The notes beneath the pieces are model-generated. The model searched no databases, was not told the origin of the DNA, and saw nothing but the letters and a program-made list of their open reading frames with translations. 64,000 bases of DNA from NCBI GenBank assembly GCA_009784685.1, contig WRBF01000001.1, forward strand, positions 25,784 to 89,783, written 5' to 3'. Each line of letters starts with the position of its first letter. Position 1 is the first letter of the stretch. Both the position numbers and the translations under genes were made by a program. Origin of the DNA: Defluviitaleaceae bacterium (GTDB taxonomy: Bacteria > Bacillota > Clostridia > Lachnospirales > WRBF01). Positions 1 to 7,084 of this stretch are shown here, piece after piece.

Positions 1-2
1 AG

Positions 3-494
3 ATTCTCGGAACTATAGTAAATATCGGTCGCAGCATACCTTTTGTAATCATCATCATCGCTGTGTTCCCGTTATCAAGGTTCATAGTAGGTACATCAAT
101 CGGGCGGACTGCTGCAATTGTGCCTCTTACAATAGCGGCTATCCCTTTTGTTGCTAGGCTTGTTGAAGCAAACCTTAACGAACTTGGGCAAGGAATAGTA
201 GAAGCTGCTGTTTCTGCGGGGGCAACGCCCATGCAAATAATATTCCGTGTGCTTTTGCCTGAGAGTGCATCAAGCCTTGTTTCGAGCTTTACACTAACAA
301 TTATAAGCTTAATAGGATACTCAGCAATGGCAGGCACAATTGGCGGCGGCGGTCTTGGAGATGTAGCTCTGCGCCATGGATATCAAAGGTTCAGGACAGA
401 TATATTGATATTAACTGTTCTAATACTTGTAATATTAGTTCAGTTTATTCAAATAGTAGGTCAAATAATATCAAAGCGACTTGATAAAAGGTAA
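3..494 (+). CDS. metI: Methionine ABC transporter permease MetI, 5'-truncated by window edge
   Basis: Membrane permease of the MetNIQ D/L-methionine importer; it forms the transmembrane channel energised by MetN. The reading frame is open from base 3, upstream of the GTG at 63 listed by the ORF track, and the extra residues include NIGRSIPF, typical of MetI, so the gene continues to the left. About 163 residues are visible, roughly the C-terminal three quarters of a usual permease. The region around EAAVSAGATPMQI is the EAA-type loop that contacts the ATPase, followed by hydrophobic segments and a GGGGLGD stretch. The stop lies 31 bases before metQ, so the two form one operon; metN would lie upstream outside the window. 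Identification is confident. Confidence 0.95.
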   Translation: MLGTIVNIGRSIPFVIIIIAVFPLSRFIVGTSIGRTAAIVPLTIAAIPFVARLVEANLNELGQGIVEAAVSAGATPMQIIFRVLLPESASSLVSSFTLTIISLIGYSAMAGTIGGGGLGDVALRHGYQRFRTDILILTVLILVILVQFIQIVGQIISKRLDKR

Positions 495-525
495 TCTTTT
501 GAAAATTGAGAGGAGTCAAAAAAAT

Positions 526-1335
526 ATGAAAAAATTAATATCGCTTATATGTATATGCTTACTGATTGCGACAATAGCTGTATTAACTGGTTGTGAATCA
601 GCAGCAGATAATGAATTTGAAACGCTTGTAATAGGTGCAACTGCTGTGCCTCATGCGGAAATACTTGAGTTTATACGCACAGATATGTTAGAGCAGGGTA
701 TTAGTCTTGAAATTAGAGAGTTCAGCGATTTTTCCCTTGTTAACCCGGCTTTGCGTGATGGTCAAATTGATGTTAATTATTTCCAACATGCTCCGTTTCT
801 TAACAATTTTGTTGAAAACACCGGTGCGCCTTTAGTATCGGTATGTCAAATACATATTGAACCTATGGGTATTTATTCAAACAATCTTAATGATTTATCA
901 GAAATACAACCAGGGTCTACTGTCGGGATACAAAATGATGCTACTAATCAAGCAAGGGCTCTTTTGCTTCTAGAAAATGTTGGGTTAATAACATTACGTG
1001 AAGGAGCAGGAGTTCTTGCTACAGTTCATGACATAGCAGAAAACCCGCTGGATCTTAATATTTTAGAAATTGATGCAGCTATGCTTCCACGAACGTTAAA
1101 CGAGACAGCTATTTCGACAATTAATACAAATTTTGCTCTTCAAGCAGGATTAAACCCAATGAACGATGCTCTGGCTATAGAAAATTCTGACTCCCCTTAT
1201 GCAAATTTAATAGTAGTTAGAGAAGAAGACCTTAACAGGGAAGCCGTTCAAATATTATTAAGAACGCTTCAAACTGAAATGGTGAGGGAGTTTATTCTTG
1301 AAAATTACGAAGGTGCGGTTGTTCCTGTGTTTTAA
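526..1335 (+). CDS. metQ: Methionine-binding lipoprotein MetQ (NlpA family)
   Basis: Extracytoplasmic substrate-binding lipoprotein delivering methionine to MetI/MetN. The ORF track starts at a TTG (481), but ATG 526 is preferred: AGGAG lies 10 bases upstream and the protein then starts with a clean signal peptide (MKKLISLI...) ending in the lipobox LTGC at about residues 20-23, so the mature protein is anchored through a diacylglyceryl cysteine. At 269 residues the length fits the family. Typical features visible are IGATAVPHAEIL near the mature N-terminus, NYFQHAPFL and an INTNFALQAGL segment that belongs to the ligand cleft in this family. No clear intrinsic terminator follows before the dacF leader. 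Confidence 0.95.
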   Translation: MKKLISLICICLLIATIAVLTGCESAADNEFETLVIGATAVPHAEILEFIRTDMLEQGISLEIREFSDFSLVNPALRDGQIDVNYFQHAPFLNNFVENTGAPLVSVCQIHIEPMGIYSNNLNDLSEIQPGSTVGIQNDATNQARALLLLENVGLITLREGAGVLATVHDIAENPLDLNILEIDAAMLPRTLNETAISTINTNFALQAGLNPMNDALAIENSDSPYANLIVVREEDLNREAVQILLRTLQTEMVREFILENYEGAVVPVF

Positions 1336-1406
1336 TTAGTAATTGTTTTCTTTGAACCATTTTCAAGTTAAACGGCTATAAGTAAAATTCATGCATACTT
1401 TTGGGA

Positions 1407-1469
1407 AAAAAGTCCACTCTAAGCATTAAAGAAGTTTTAATAGTTTTAATGTTTAGAGGAGGACTTTTT
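1407..1469 (+). promoter_or_regulatory. Long leader hairpin occluding the SD of the D,D-carboxypeptidase gene
   Basis: Bases 1407-1415 pair with 1461-1469 (9 bp), then after a 1x2 internal loop bases 1417-1430 pair with 1445-1458 (14 bp, one G-U), leaving a 14-base loop. The 3' arm contains the Shine-Dalgarno GAGGAGG (1456-1462) and ends at the base before the ATG at 1470. In the folded transcript the ribosome binding site would be fully double stranded. The pairing is seen directly; a role in translational control is inference. Confidence 0.7.
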
Positions 1470-2630
1470 ATGCGCTATAAAACATTTGTGATATTACTCA
1501 TGACTACTATTTTGTTAAGCTGCAAAGCAGTGTTTGCAAACATCCCTGCTGCTGAAATAACAGTTGATGCAAGGTCTGCAATTTTGATGGAAGCCTCAAC
1601 AGGAAAAATACTTGTAGATCAAAACAAGCAGGAAAGACTGTCGATAGCTTCAATAACGAAAGTGATGACATTGCTGCTTGTTTACGAGGCGATAGACGAA
1701 GGAAGAATTAAATGGGATGATATTGTTACGGTTAGTGACTATGCCGCAGGCATGGGCGGGTCTCAAATATTTCTTGAGCCAACGGAAAGGCAAACAGTTA
1801 GAGATTTAACCAAATCAGTTATAATTGCATCCGCTAACGACTCTGCCGTTGCCCTTGCTGAGTATGTTTCAGGCAGTGAAGAGGCGTTTGTGCAGCTTAT
1901 GAACAAGCGTGCTTTAAGTCTTGGGATGACAGAGACCTCTTTCCAAAATTCATGCGGACTTGATGCTGACGGACATTACTCCTCGGCAGAGGATGTTGCA
2001 ATTATGAGTCGTGAGCTTATTAATAATTTCCCCGAAGTGCTTGAAGTATCCTCTATTTGGATGGACTCAATAGTCCATAAAACAGCTAGAGGTGAAGAAG
2101 TATTTGGTCTTAATAATACAAATCGGTTAATTAAATCATATCAAGGCGCAGTAGGTCTTAAAACAGGGTCAACGGGTAATGCTTTGTTTTGCATATCGGC
2201 TGTGGCTGAAAGAGACGGTATGATGCTTATAGCCGTTATTTTAGGCGGACCTACATCTGAAATCAGATTCCATGAGGCGGCAAGGCTTTTTGATTATGGG
2301 TTTTCTAATTACTCGGTAATCGAAGGCGAATCTTCAGGAACGCCAAAAGGGATAATAAATGTTAACAAAGGAGCACAAGAACAAGTAGGCGTGTCAATAA
2401 AAACACAGATAAATTGCGTTATCCCTAAAGGAAAAAGCGTTGAACTTGAAAGCAAATTAGAGCTCCCGGAAAAAGTTGATGCACCAGTATTTATGGGTCA
2501 GAAAGTAGGGGAGATAGTGTACTTTGCAAATGGCAGTGAAGTAGGTAGGTCTGATCTTATTATAATGGAAGATGTGCCCAAAGCCGGGCTTACAGATAAC
2601 TTACGAATGCTTTTTAGTAGATGGTTTTAA
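1470..2630 (+). CDS. D-alanyl-D-alanine carboxypeptidase, S11 family (DacF/DacB-like)
   Basis: Penicillin-binding serine peptidase that trims the terminal D-Ala from peptidoglycan stem peptides, acting outside the membrane. ATG 1470 is chosen over the upstream TTG because it has AGGAGG 7 bases before it and begins a signal peptide (MRYKTFVILL...). The three catalytic motifs are present: SITK (S-x-x-K, about residues 61-64), SAN (about 121-123, inside IASANDSA) and KTG (about residue 229, LKTGSTG). The C-terminal part fits the PBP5_C domain and ends with a short amphipathic tail (LRMLFSRWF) that is the usual peripheral membrane anchor. Length 386 aa fits DacF. Family members near sporulation genes often act in the spore cortex; that role here is inference. 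Confidence 0.93.
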   Translation: MRYKTFVILLMTTILLSCKAVFANIPAAEITVDARSAILMEASTGKILVDQNKQERLSIASITKVMTLLLVYEAIDEGRIKWDDIVTVSDYAAGMGGSQIFLEPTERQTVRDLTKSVIIASANDSAVALAEYVSGSEEAFVQLMNKRALSLGMTETSFQNSCGLDADGHYSSAEDVAIMSRELINNFPEVLEVSSIWMDSIVHKTARGEEVFGLNNTNRLIKSYQGAVGLKTGSTGNALFCISAVAERDGMMLIAVILGGPTSEIRFHEAARLFDYGFSNYSVIEGESSGTPKGIINVNKGAQEQVGVSIKTQINCVIPKGKSVELESKLELPEKVDAPVFMGQKVGEIVYFANGSEVGRSDLIIMEDVPKAGLTDNLRMLFSRWF

Positions 2631-2669
2631 TATTAAATAGCAGATACTAAATCAGTAACAAGTCCTAAG

Positions 2670-2752
2670 CCCCTTTCATACAATACAGAAGAGGTGTACA
2701 ACTCATACTATTGCTTTTAGAAAGAGATAGTATCCACTATGTATGAAAGGGG
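2670..2752 (+). promoter_or_regulatory. Long-range leader stem masking the SD of the next gene
   Basis: CCCCTTTCATACA (2670-2682) is the exact reverse complement of TGTATGAAAGGGG (2740-2752), giving a 13-bp outer stem; inside it ATACTAT (2705-2711) pairs with ATAGTAT (2727-2733). The AAAGGGG in the right arm (2746-2752) is the Shine-Dalgarno for the ATG at 2761. This is the second gene in a row whose SD is sequestered by a stem. Pairing is seen; regulatory meaning is inferred. Confidence 0.6.
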
Positions 2753-2760
2753 AAAATGAT

Positions 2761-3084
2761 ATGATGGATAGAAGTGCCAATGGTATTATTGAGTGCCTAA
2801 TGCCGCATATAGGCAGGACTGTTACAGTGTTTACTGAAAGCGGAGGTATTTCCGGGTCTGGTTTTACGGGCGTTTTATTAACAGCAGACTTTGGTTGTAT
2901 AAGACTTCTTGCAAGTATCGGCGCACCGCCTGCATGTCCAATCGGAAGCACTTGCCTTGATTCGTTTAGTCCGGGTCTTGGAAGAAGTGGTCCTGAAGGC
3001 GCACCGTTTTTCGGCAACCCAATGGGCGCAATTTGTGTAATTCCAACTGATGCTATTGTATGCTTTACGCATAATGCGATTTAG
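2761..3084 (+). CDS. Small conserved protein of unknown function
   Basis: A 107-residue protein starting at ATG 2761, 8 bases after AAAGGGG (a second ATG follows directly at 2764; the track's upstream GTG lacks a sensible SD). The N-terminal half reads as a compact beta-rich module (HIGRTVTVFTESGG then GFTGVLLTADFGCIRLL), recalling Sm-like or DUF2642-type spore-coat modules, but I do not recognise the family firmly. The C-terminal half is rich in Pro, Gly and Cys (PPACPIGSTC), suggesting an extracellular or coat-type structural protein. No signal peptide or membrane segment is visible. It is flanked by a structured leader and followed by a strong terminator, so it is transcribed as a single gene. 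Confidence 0.7.
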   Translation: MMDRSANGIIECLMPHIGRTVTVFTESGGISGSGFTGVLLTADFGCIRLLASIGAPPACPIGSTCLDSFSPGLGRSGPEGAPFFGNPMGAICVIPTDAIVCFTHNAI

Positions 3085-3106
3085 TAAAATACAGTACGAT
3101 TATATT

Positions 3107-3134
3107 GGGGCGATGTTCGCATCGCCCCTTTTTT
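3107..3134 (+). terminator. Rho-independent terminator
   Basis: Perfect 9-bp stem GGGGCGATG / CATCGCCCC closed by a TTCG tetraloop and followed by TTTTTT. It ends the transcript of the small protein at 2761-3084 and separates it from the selenoprotein gene. Confidence 0.95.
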
Positions 3135-3147
3135 CGTATAGCATATA

Positions 3148-3176
3148 TCGACAAACTTTTAACTATATGGTATAAT
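3148..3176 (+). promoter_or_regulatory. Predicted sigma-A promoter of the selenoprotein gene
   Basis: TCGACA (3148-3153), 17-base spacer, TATAAT (3171-3176), located 30 bases before the ATG at 3206 and directly after a terminator. The -10 is consensus and the -35 differs from TTGACA by one base. Confidence 0.7.
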
Positions 3177-3205
3177 TACACAAGAACCGACAGGAGGACA
3201 GTAGC

Positions 3206-3484
3206 ATGAAAAAAATAATAATTTATGGAAGCTCACATTGACCGGGCTGTGAGCCGGTGAAAGAGGTTCTTTCCCAAAGAAATATTAAGTATGCATATGT
3301 TGATATTACATCGGGTATGTTTGGGCTTAAAAACTTTTTAAAGATTAGGGATAATAATGAGAGTCATGCAAAATTACGAGTAAATGGCTTGGTTGGTATT
3401 CCAACATTAGTCGTTGATGATAAAAGCTATTTAATATCAGGTCCAGAGGCTATGGAACATCTTGTTGAAGAGCTTGAGTTATAG
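3206..3484 (+). CDS. Thioredoxin/glutaredoxin-like selenoprotein with a UxxC active site
   Basis: The ORF track reports only 3257-3484, but the real gene starts at ATG 3206, 8 bases after AGGAGG (3192-3197), and reads through an in-frame TGA at 3239-3241 to TAG at 3484. The 92-residue product reads KKIIIYGSSH-U-PGC-EPVKEVL, so the TGA falls exactly on the first redox-active position of a CxxC motif (Sec12, Cys15). A conserved GIPTL with the cis-proline of the thioredoxin fold follows. A SECIS-like hairpin sits just after the TGA. TGA is used as an ordinary stop by other genes here (for example dnaB), so this is local recoding. The product is probably a cytosolic thiol-disulfide or peroxide-linked redox protein; its partner is unknown. 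The selA/B/C/D machinery is not in the window and must be encoded elsewhere if this is correct. Confidence 0.88.
3239..3275 (+). promoter_or_regulatory. Bacterial SECIS element (UGA plus downstream stem-loop)
   Basis: After the UGA (3239-3241) comes a 14-base spacer, then GG (3256-3257), an unpaired T (3258), a perfect 6-bp stem GAAAGA / TCTTTC (3259-3264 / 3268-3273) with loop GGT (3265-3267), and closing CC (3274-3275). The order GG, bulged U, stem, GGU loop, CC matches the E. coli fdhF element, in which the bulged U and loop G/U contact SelB. A competing CCGG/CCGG stem (3242-3257) is possible. Confidence 0.75.
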
Positions 3485-3494
3485 ATAATGCTGC

Positions 3495-3528
3495 AAAAGA
3501 GTAGGTAGGGTAATCCTGCCTCTTTTTT
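3495..3528 (+). terminator. Rho-independent terminator after the selenoprotein gene
   Basis: AAAAGAG, then GGTAGG (3504-3509), loop GTAAT, CCTGCC (3515-3520), and a TC plus TTTTTT tail. Stem of six pairs (one G-T), extended by GAG/CTC over a two-base bulge. It lies between the convergent selenoprotein and relQ genes. Confidence 0.85.
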
Positions 3529-3534
3529 GTGGTA

Positions 3535-4173
3535 TTATCCGCTATCATTGTTTATCAATGATATAATCTCATGTATCAAGAACATTCGATCATCTAACTC
3601 AGCGATTTTATCAGCACAGATTATAAGTTCATCGCTTAAATGCTTTGGTATTTGCTCCTTATATTTGTATTTGGCTTGATGTTCAAGTGTAGCCCAAAAA
3701 TTCATAGCCTCTGTACGTATTTGGATTTCTATAGGTAAAGTTTCTGTTTTACCGGAGTGATATATCTCAATTTCCATAATGATATGGTAACTTCGATACC
3801 CGCTATGCTTAGGGTTAGTTACATAATCCTTTTCGCTTATGATATTTCCGTCCGGCATTGATCTGATAAGCTCTGCCAAAAAATAAATATCCTTAGCATA
3901 CGGACAAATAATCCGGATGCCGGCTATGTCGTTTAAATGATTTTTTGCATTTTTCGCAGTCAATTCAACGCCTTGCTTATGTAATTTGCTTGCAATACTT
4001 TCAGCAGATTTAATACGCCCAGTTATATACCCAATAGGGTTAGTGTTTTGGTAATACTTATGGGCTTCGTGGATAATGTTTAACTTTGTTAACATTGTTC
4101 TATGCACCCATTCATATGAAAGAAGAAGCTCTTTAAGCAGCTTAAATTCATTGTCGTTAAACCGTGCAGACAT
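3535..4173 (-). CDS. Small alarmone synthetase (GTP pyrophosphokinase, RelQ/YjbM type)
   Basis: Cytosolic enzyme transferring pyrophosphate from ATP to GDP or GTP to make (p)ppGpp. The 212-residue protein has only the RelA/SpoT synthetase domain, with no HD hydrolase, TGS or ACT domain, as in RelQ (SAS1) proteins. Motifs seen are the GRIKSAESIASKL segment (ATP binding in the family), DIAGIRIICPY, NPKHSGYRSYHI and EIQIRTEAMNFWATLEH, which carries the catalytic Glu/Gln region. The start is supported by GGAGGT 6-11 bases upstream. It lies 17 bases downstream of the sensor kinase gene on the same strand and is probably cotranscribed, suggesting that envelope sensing and alarmone synthesis share a transcript. 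Confidence 0.93.
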   Translation of the reverse strand: MSARFNDNEFKLLKELLLSYEWVHRTMLTKLNIIHEAHKYYQNTNPIGYITGRIKSAESIASKLHKQGVELTAKNAKNHLNDIAGIRIICPYAKDIYFLAELIRSMPDGNIISEKDYVTNPKHSGYRSYHIIMEIEIYHSGKTETLPIEIQIRTEAMNFWATLEHQAKYKYKEQIPKHLSDELIICADKIAELDDRMFLIHEIISLINNDSG

Positions 4174-4190
4174 TTGTTATTACCTCCGAT

Positions 4191-5240
4191 TTATTTTAGG
4201 GGAAGTGTTAAGGTGAAAACTGCCCCAGTACCTGAGCAATTTTCCGCTGCTACATGACCTTCATGTTGGTCAGCTATTGACTTTACAATGGCAAGTCCAA
4301 TACCTGTATTACCGCCTTTACCCTTATAAAAGCGCTCGAAAACATGCGGCAAAGTTTCGGATTCTATGCCGTTGCCGTCATCTGTCACACTTATTTGTAT
4401 TTGTTTATCTTTTTTACGGCACGATATCACAATTTCAGATATTGCGTAACGTATTGCGTTGGAAATAAGATTGTCAACTGCCCTTGATATAAGCTCGGTC
4501 ACACATTCATATGAAATTTCACCTTTATCAAGGTCAAAAATAAACTTAACTTGCTTTTTGTCTGCTATTACTTGTTGACGTGCGGCACATTCTTTAATAA
4601 TTTTAATCAAATCCGATTTTTCTGTGTTGTATGCCGTAGTAATATTGTCAATTTTTGCAATATACAGCAAATCAGTAACCAAATCCGATAACCTGTCTGT
4701 TTCCTTTAAAATTGTTTCGCCTGCTTTTTTAGGCTCCATAAGCCCATAAACTATACCTTCCGCATAAACTTTGATAGACATTAGGGGCGTTCGTAATTCA
4801 TGTGATGCATTTTGGAAAAAATCCTTTTGCATTTTGTCATGAGCTCCTAACTGTCTTACAGACTTATTAAAAGCAGCATTTAGGCTTTCTATTTCCATGT
4901 CTTGAAATTCAAAATCATTAGTTTCAAAATTACCTTTACCTATGCCAAGTGCAAATTTACTTAATTTTTCAATAGGGCGTGTTATTGAGTTAGATAGAAA
5001 ATAAGTAACAACCACTGAAACTACAAACATTATAGCAACAAGTGCAATAAGCGTGGCTCCTGCTCTGCCTGTTACTGCTTCTTCCGCAACATGGTAATCA
5101 TAATCGCCGGAAGTAAATAACCTTATGATGATATTGAAGATAATCCCCGTGAGCAAGAAAGAAAAAAACAGCACAGAGGAAAAGGCGGCAAGAATTCTTT
5201 GACGCAATCTTGTTTTCTTTTTATCATTATTTGATCTCAT
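4191..5240 (-). CDS. Membrane sensor histidine kinase
   Basis: A 349-residue kinase with two membrane segments (about residues 15-37 and 60-82) bracketing a short extracytoplasmic loop of about 20 residues, then HAMP (SITRPIEKLSKFA), HisKA with the phospho-acceptor box FFQNASHELRTPLM, and HATPase_c with N box (NLISNAIRYA), G1 (DDGNGIE) and G2 (GNTGIGLAIVKSI). All catalytic motifs are intact. The tiny sensory loop suggests detection within or near the membrane. It starts 5 bases after the stop of the adjacent response regulator, which lacks its DNA-binding domain. The sequence just before the ATG has only a weak SD, which fits loss of the original regulator 3' end by deletion (inference). Confidence 0.93.
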   Translation of the reverse strand: MRSNNDKKKTRLRQRILAAFSSVLFFSFLLTGIIFNIIIRLFTSGDYDYHVAEEAVTGRAGATLIALVAIMFVVSVVVTYFLSNSITRPIEKLSKFALGIGKGNFETNDFEFQDMEIESLNAAFNKSVRQLGAHDKMQKDFFQNASHELRTPLMSIKVYAEGIVYGLMEPKKAGETILKETDRLSDLVTDLLYIAKIDNITTAYNTEKSDLIKIIKECAARQQVIADKKQVKFIFDLDKGEISYECVTELISRAVDNLISNAIRYAISEIVISCRKKDKQIQISVTDDGNGIESETLPHVFERFYKGKGGNTGIGLAIVKSIADQHEGHVAAENCSGTGAVFTLTLPLK

Positions 5241-5245
5241 TATTT

Positions 5246-5662
5246 TTATCCATTTCGTCCAAAATGTAGTTCATCATACGCCTTTTTTTCAAACTCCATG
5301 CGCCTAAAAATAGCATTAATCCTCATAGTAAGTGCCATAGGGCTGAAAGGTTTTGTTAAATAATCATCGCTGCCTAAATCCAAACCGGTAGCATAATCTA
5401 AGTCGCTATCTCTTGCAGTAAGCATTATTATTGGTACGGTGCTAACCTTGCGTAATTCTTTGCATACTATGAAGCCATTAGAACCGGGCATCATTACATC
5501 TAAGACTACCAAATCTGCAGGCTTTTCTGAAAAAGCTTCAAGAAGCAAATCACCATTTTCAAAATCTTCAACAGTATATCCTGCACTCTCTAAAAATGCC
5601 TTAATACCAAGCCTTATCGTGGTTTCATCATCAGCAATATAGATTTTTTTTGCTTCGTTCAA
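5246..5662 (-). CDS. Response regulator truncated after the receiver domain
   Basis: A 138-residue protein with a complete CheY-like receiver: ADDE acidic pocket near the N-terminus, phospho-acceptor Asp in LVVLDVMMPG, Thr in MLTARD, and the conserved Lys in YLTKPFSP. After the receiver comes the linker typical of OmpR/PhoB regulators (INAIFRRMEFEK...LHFGRNG) and then a stop; the winged-helix output domain expected next is absent and the kinase gene begins 5 bases later. TTG 5662 is preferred as start because AAAGGG lies about 9 bases upstream; the track's TTG at 5671 touches the SD. It may be a single-domain regulator or the product of an in-frame deletion; the linker remnant favours deletion. 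Confidence 0.85.
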   Translation of the reverse strand: MNEAKKIYIADDETTIRLGIKAFLESAGYTVEDFENGDLLLEAFSEKPADLVVLDVMMPGSNGFIVCKELRKVSTVPIIMLTARDSDLDYATGLDLGSDDYLTKPFSPMALTMRINAIFRRMEFEKKAYDELHFGRNG

Positions 5663-5679
5663 AAAAATCAACCCTTTAT

Positions 5680-6492
5680 TTATAAAATTGTTTTTGTTGC
5701 AATTTGAATTCTTTCTTTCTCAAGTTCTTGAAGAATATTTTTGCGTGCATCACTGCAAGCGATAAAATTGTTAGAAACACTTGCTGTCCACATACTTGAA
5801 CGTAATTCTACACCATAAAGCCCAAGAGCACGCACAAAAACCGGCACTTTCGGATTAGTTTGTTGCTGTTCTAATGTACGTGTATCTACAAAATCCCTAT
5901 GTTCCCCTATAACATTTGCCATAATTTCACAGGCTTTTGGAACATCAGAGCCATACGAAATAATAACATCTATAAAGGATGAAGCCTGTGCGCTGTTGAA
6001 ATTTGCGTTCTCAATAAGTTCTTTATTTAGAACTGAATTTGGCACTATTATCCGGCTGTTCATAAAAGTACGTATAACTGTGTGTCTGATTGTGATGTCT
6101 TCAACAAAGCCTGTAATGTCAGAATTTACAAGATGCACACGGTCGCCGACCTCGAACGGTTTTGAAATTGATATAAATAACCCATTAAAAGCGTTTCCAA
6201 GAGATTCCTGTGCTGCAAGACCTATTGTTATTGCAACTATACCCGAACCGGCAATTAAAGCAGCAGCAGCATCTGCAAATTGAGGGAATCGACCTAATGC
6301 AAGAACAATGCCCACAACCCAAATGACTGCGCTAAGCACATTCTTAATAAATTTTTGGTAGATCGTATTCCTCCCAAAAATCCCCCAAATTATTCGAAAA
6401 ATTTTTGTAACAAACAAAGTAGATAACAATGTTGCAATTACACGCGCTATAATCCAACCAGAGTATTCGCTGTAAAGGAAGTTGTGTAACAT
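5680..6492 (-). CDS. Small-conductance mechanosensitive channel (MscS family)
   Basis: A 270-residue membrane channel that opens under membrane tension to release solutes during hypo-osmotic shock. Three transmembrane segments occupy about residues 10-95; the pore helix TM3 is visible as AAAALIAGSGIVAITIGLAAQESLGNAFNG, Gly/Ala-rich as in MscS. A beta domain follows (PFEVGDRVHL...GFVEDITIRHTVIRT...IIVPNSVL) and an alpha/beta C-terminal domain. Length matches the minimal MscS architecture. It precedes the response regulator by 9-18 bases on the same strand, so the order MscS-RR-HK-RelQ looks like one transcription unit. Confidence 0.92.
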   Translation of the reverse strand: MLHNFLYSEYSGWIIARVIATLLSTLFVTKIFRIIWGIFGRNTIYQKFIKNVLSAVIWVVGIVLALGRFPQFADAAAALIAGSGIVAITIGLAAQESLGNAFNGLFISISKPFEVGDRVHLVNSDITGFVEDITIRHTVIRTFMNSRIIVPNSVLNKELIENANFNSAQASSFIDVIISYGSDVPKACEIMANVIGEHRDFVDTRTLEQQQTNPKVPVFVRALGLYGVELRSSMWTASVSNNFIACSDARKNILQELEKERIQIATKTIL

Positions 6493-6663
6493 AGGTTATT
6501 AGTCTCCATTCATAAAAAACTAGAAGCTCTCATATCGAGGGTAGAGCAAAAGCAGTCGAACTGCGTCAGATATTTATTCGCTAAAGACAACTTTTCAGAA
6601 TAATTATGGATAAATTTTGCAACGAAAACAGTTTTAAATGTATTCGGCTTCGATGCATGTTAT

Positions 6664-7053
6664 TTATGATAACTTATCTAACTTTTTACTTTCTCTTAAT
6701 TCATACAAATTTACGACAACGCATCCTAAAAAATACATTACTATGTCCCACCAGTCAAACGTAACTCCTATAACCACTCTAGCGATCTGAGAATGCCCGA
6801 GCCCTATCATATATACTAATCCGAAATACTGCATAATCTCTACTAAAACAGCAAATGCGAAAATGTACAACCAAAGAAATTTAAGTCTGTTCCGAAGAAA
6901 AATGCGCATAAGACAATAGATGAAAAGAACAATCAAAATATCCCCGAAGTGATTTCTAATAAATCCACTTTCCACAAAAAGAGCTATTAGCACTATAACA
7001 ATAAGAAAGATCATAGATGCTGTAAAATACTTGAAACTAAAAGCAATTTTCAT
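6664..7053 (-). CDS. DUF2809 family membrane protein
   Basis: A 129-residue integral membrane protein with four to five hydrophobic helices. The segments RNHFGDILIVLFIYCLMRIF and FDWWDIVMYFLGC match the pattern of DUF2809 proteins, a VanZ-like group whose biochemical role is unknown. The start ATG follows a short AT-rich leader without a strong SD. It is monocistronic by spacing: 170 bases separate it from mscS and 31 from the upstream gamma-lyase gene. The 170-base gap (6493-6663) shows no gene or clear signal. Confidence 0.75.
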   Translation of the reverse strand: MKIAFSFKYFTASMIFLIVIVLIALFVESGFIRNHFGDILIVLFIYCLMRIFLRNRLKFLWLYIFAFAVLVEIMQYFGLVYMIGLGHSQIARVVIGVTFDWWDIVMYFLGCVVVNLYELRESKKLDKLS

Positions 7054-7084
7054 AAATAATTATACCTTCACTTTAATTGAAATC

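Noticed and set aside
2703-3072. Minus-strand ORFs 2703-3017 and 2878-3072
   Set aside because: They are shadows of the plus-strand gene at 2761-3084, with no SD and no plausible protein features.
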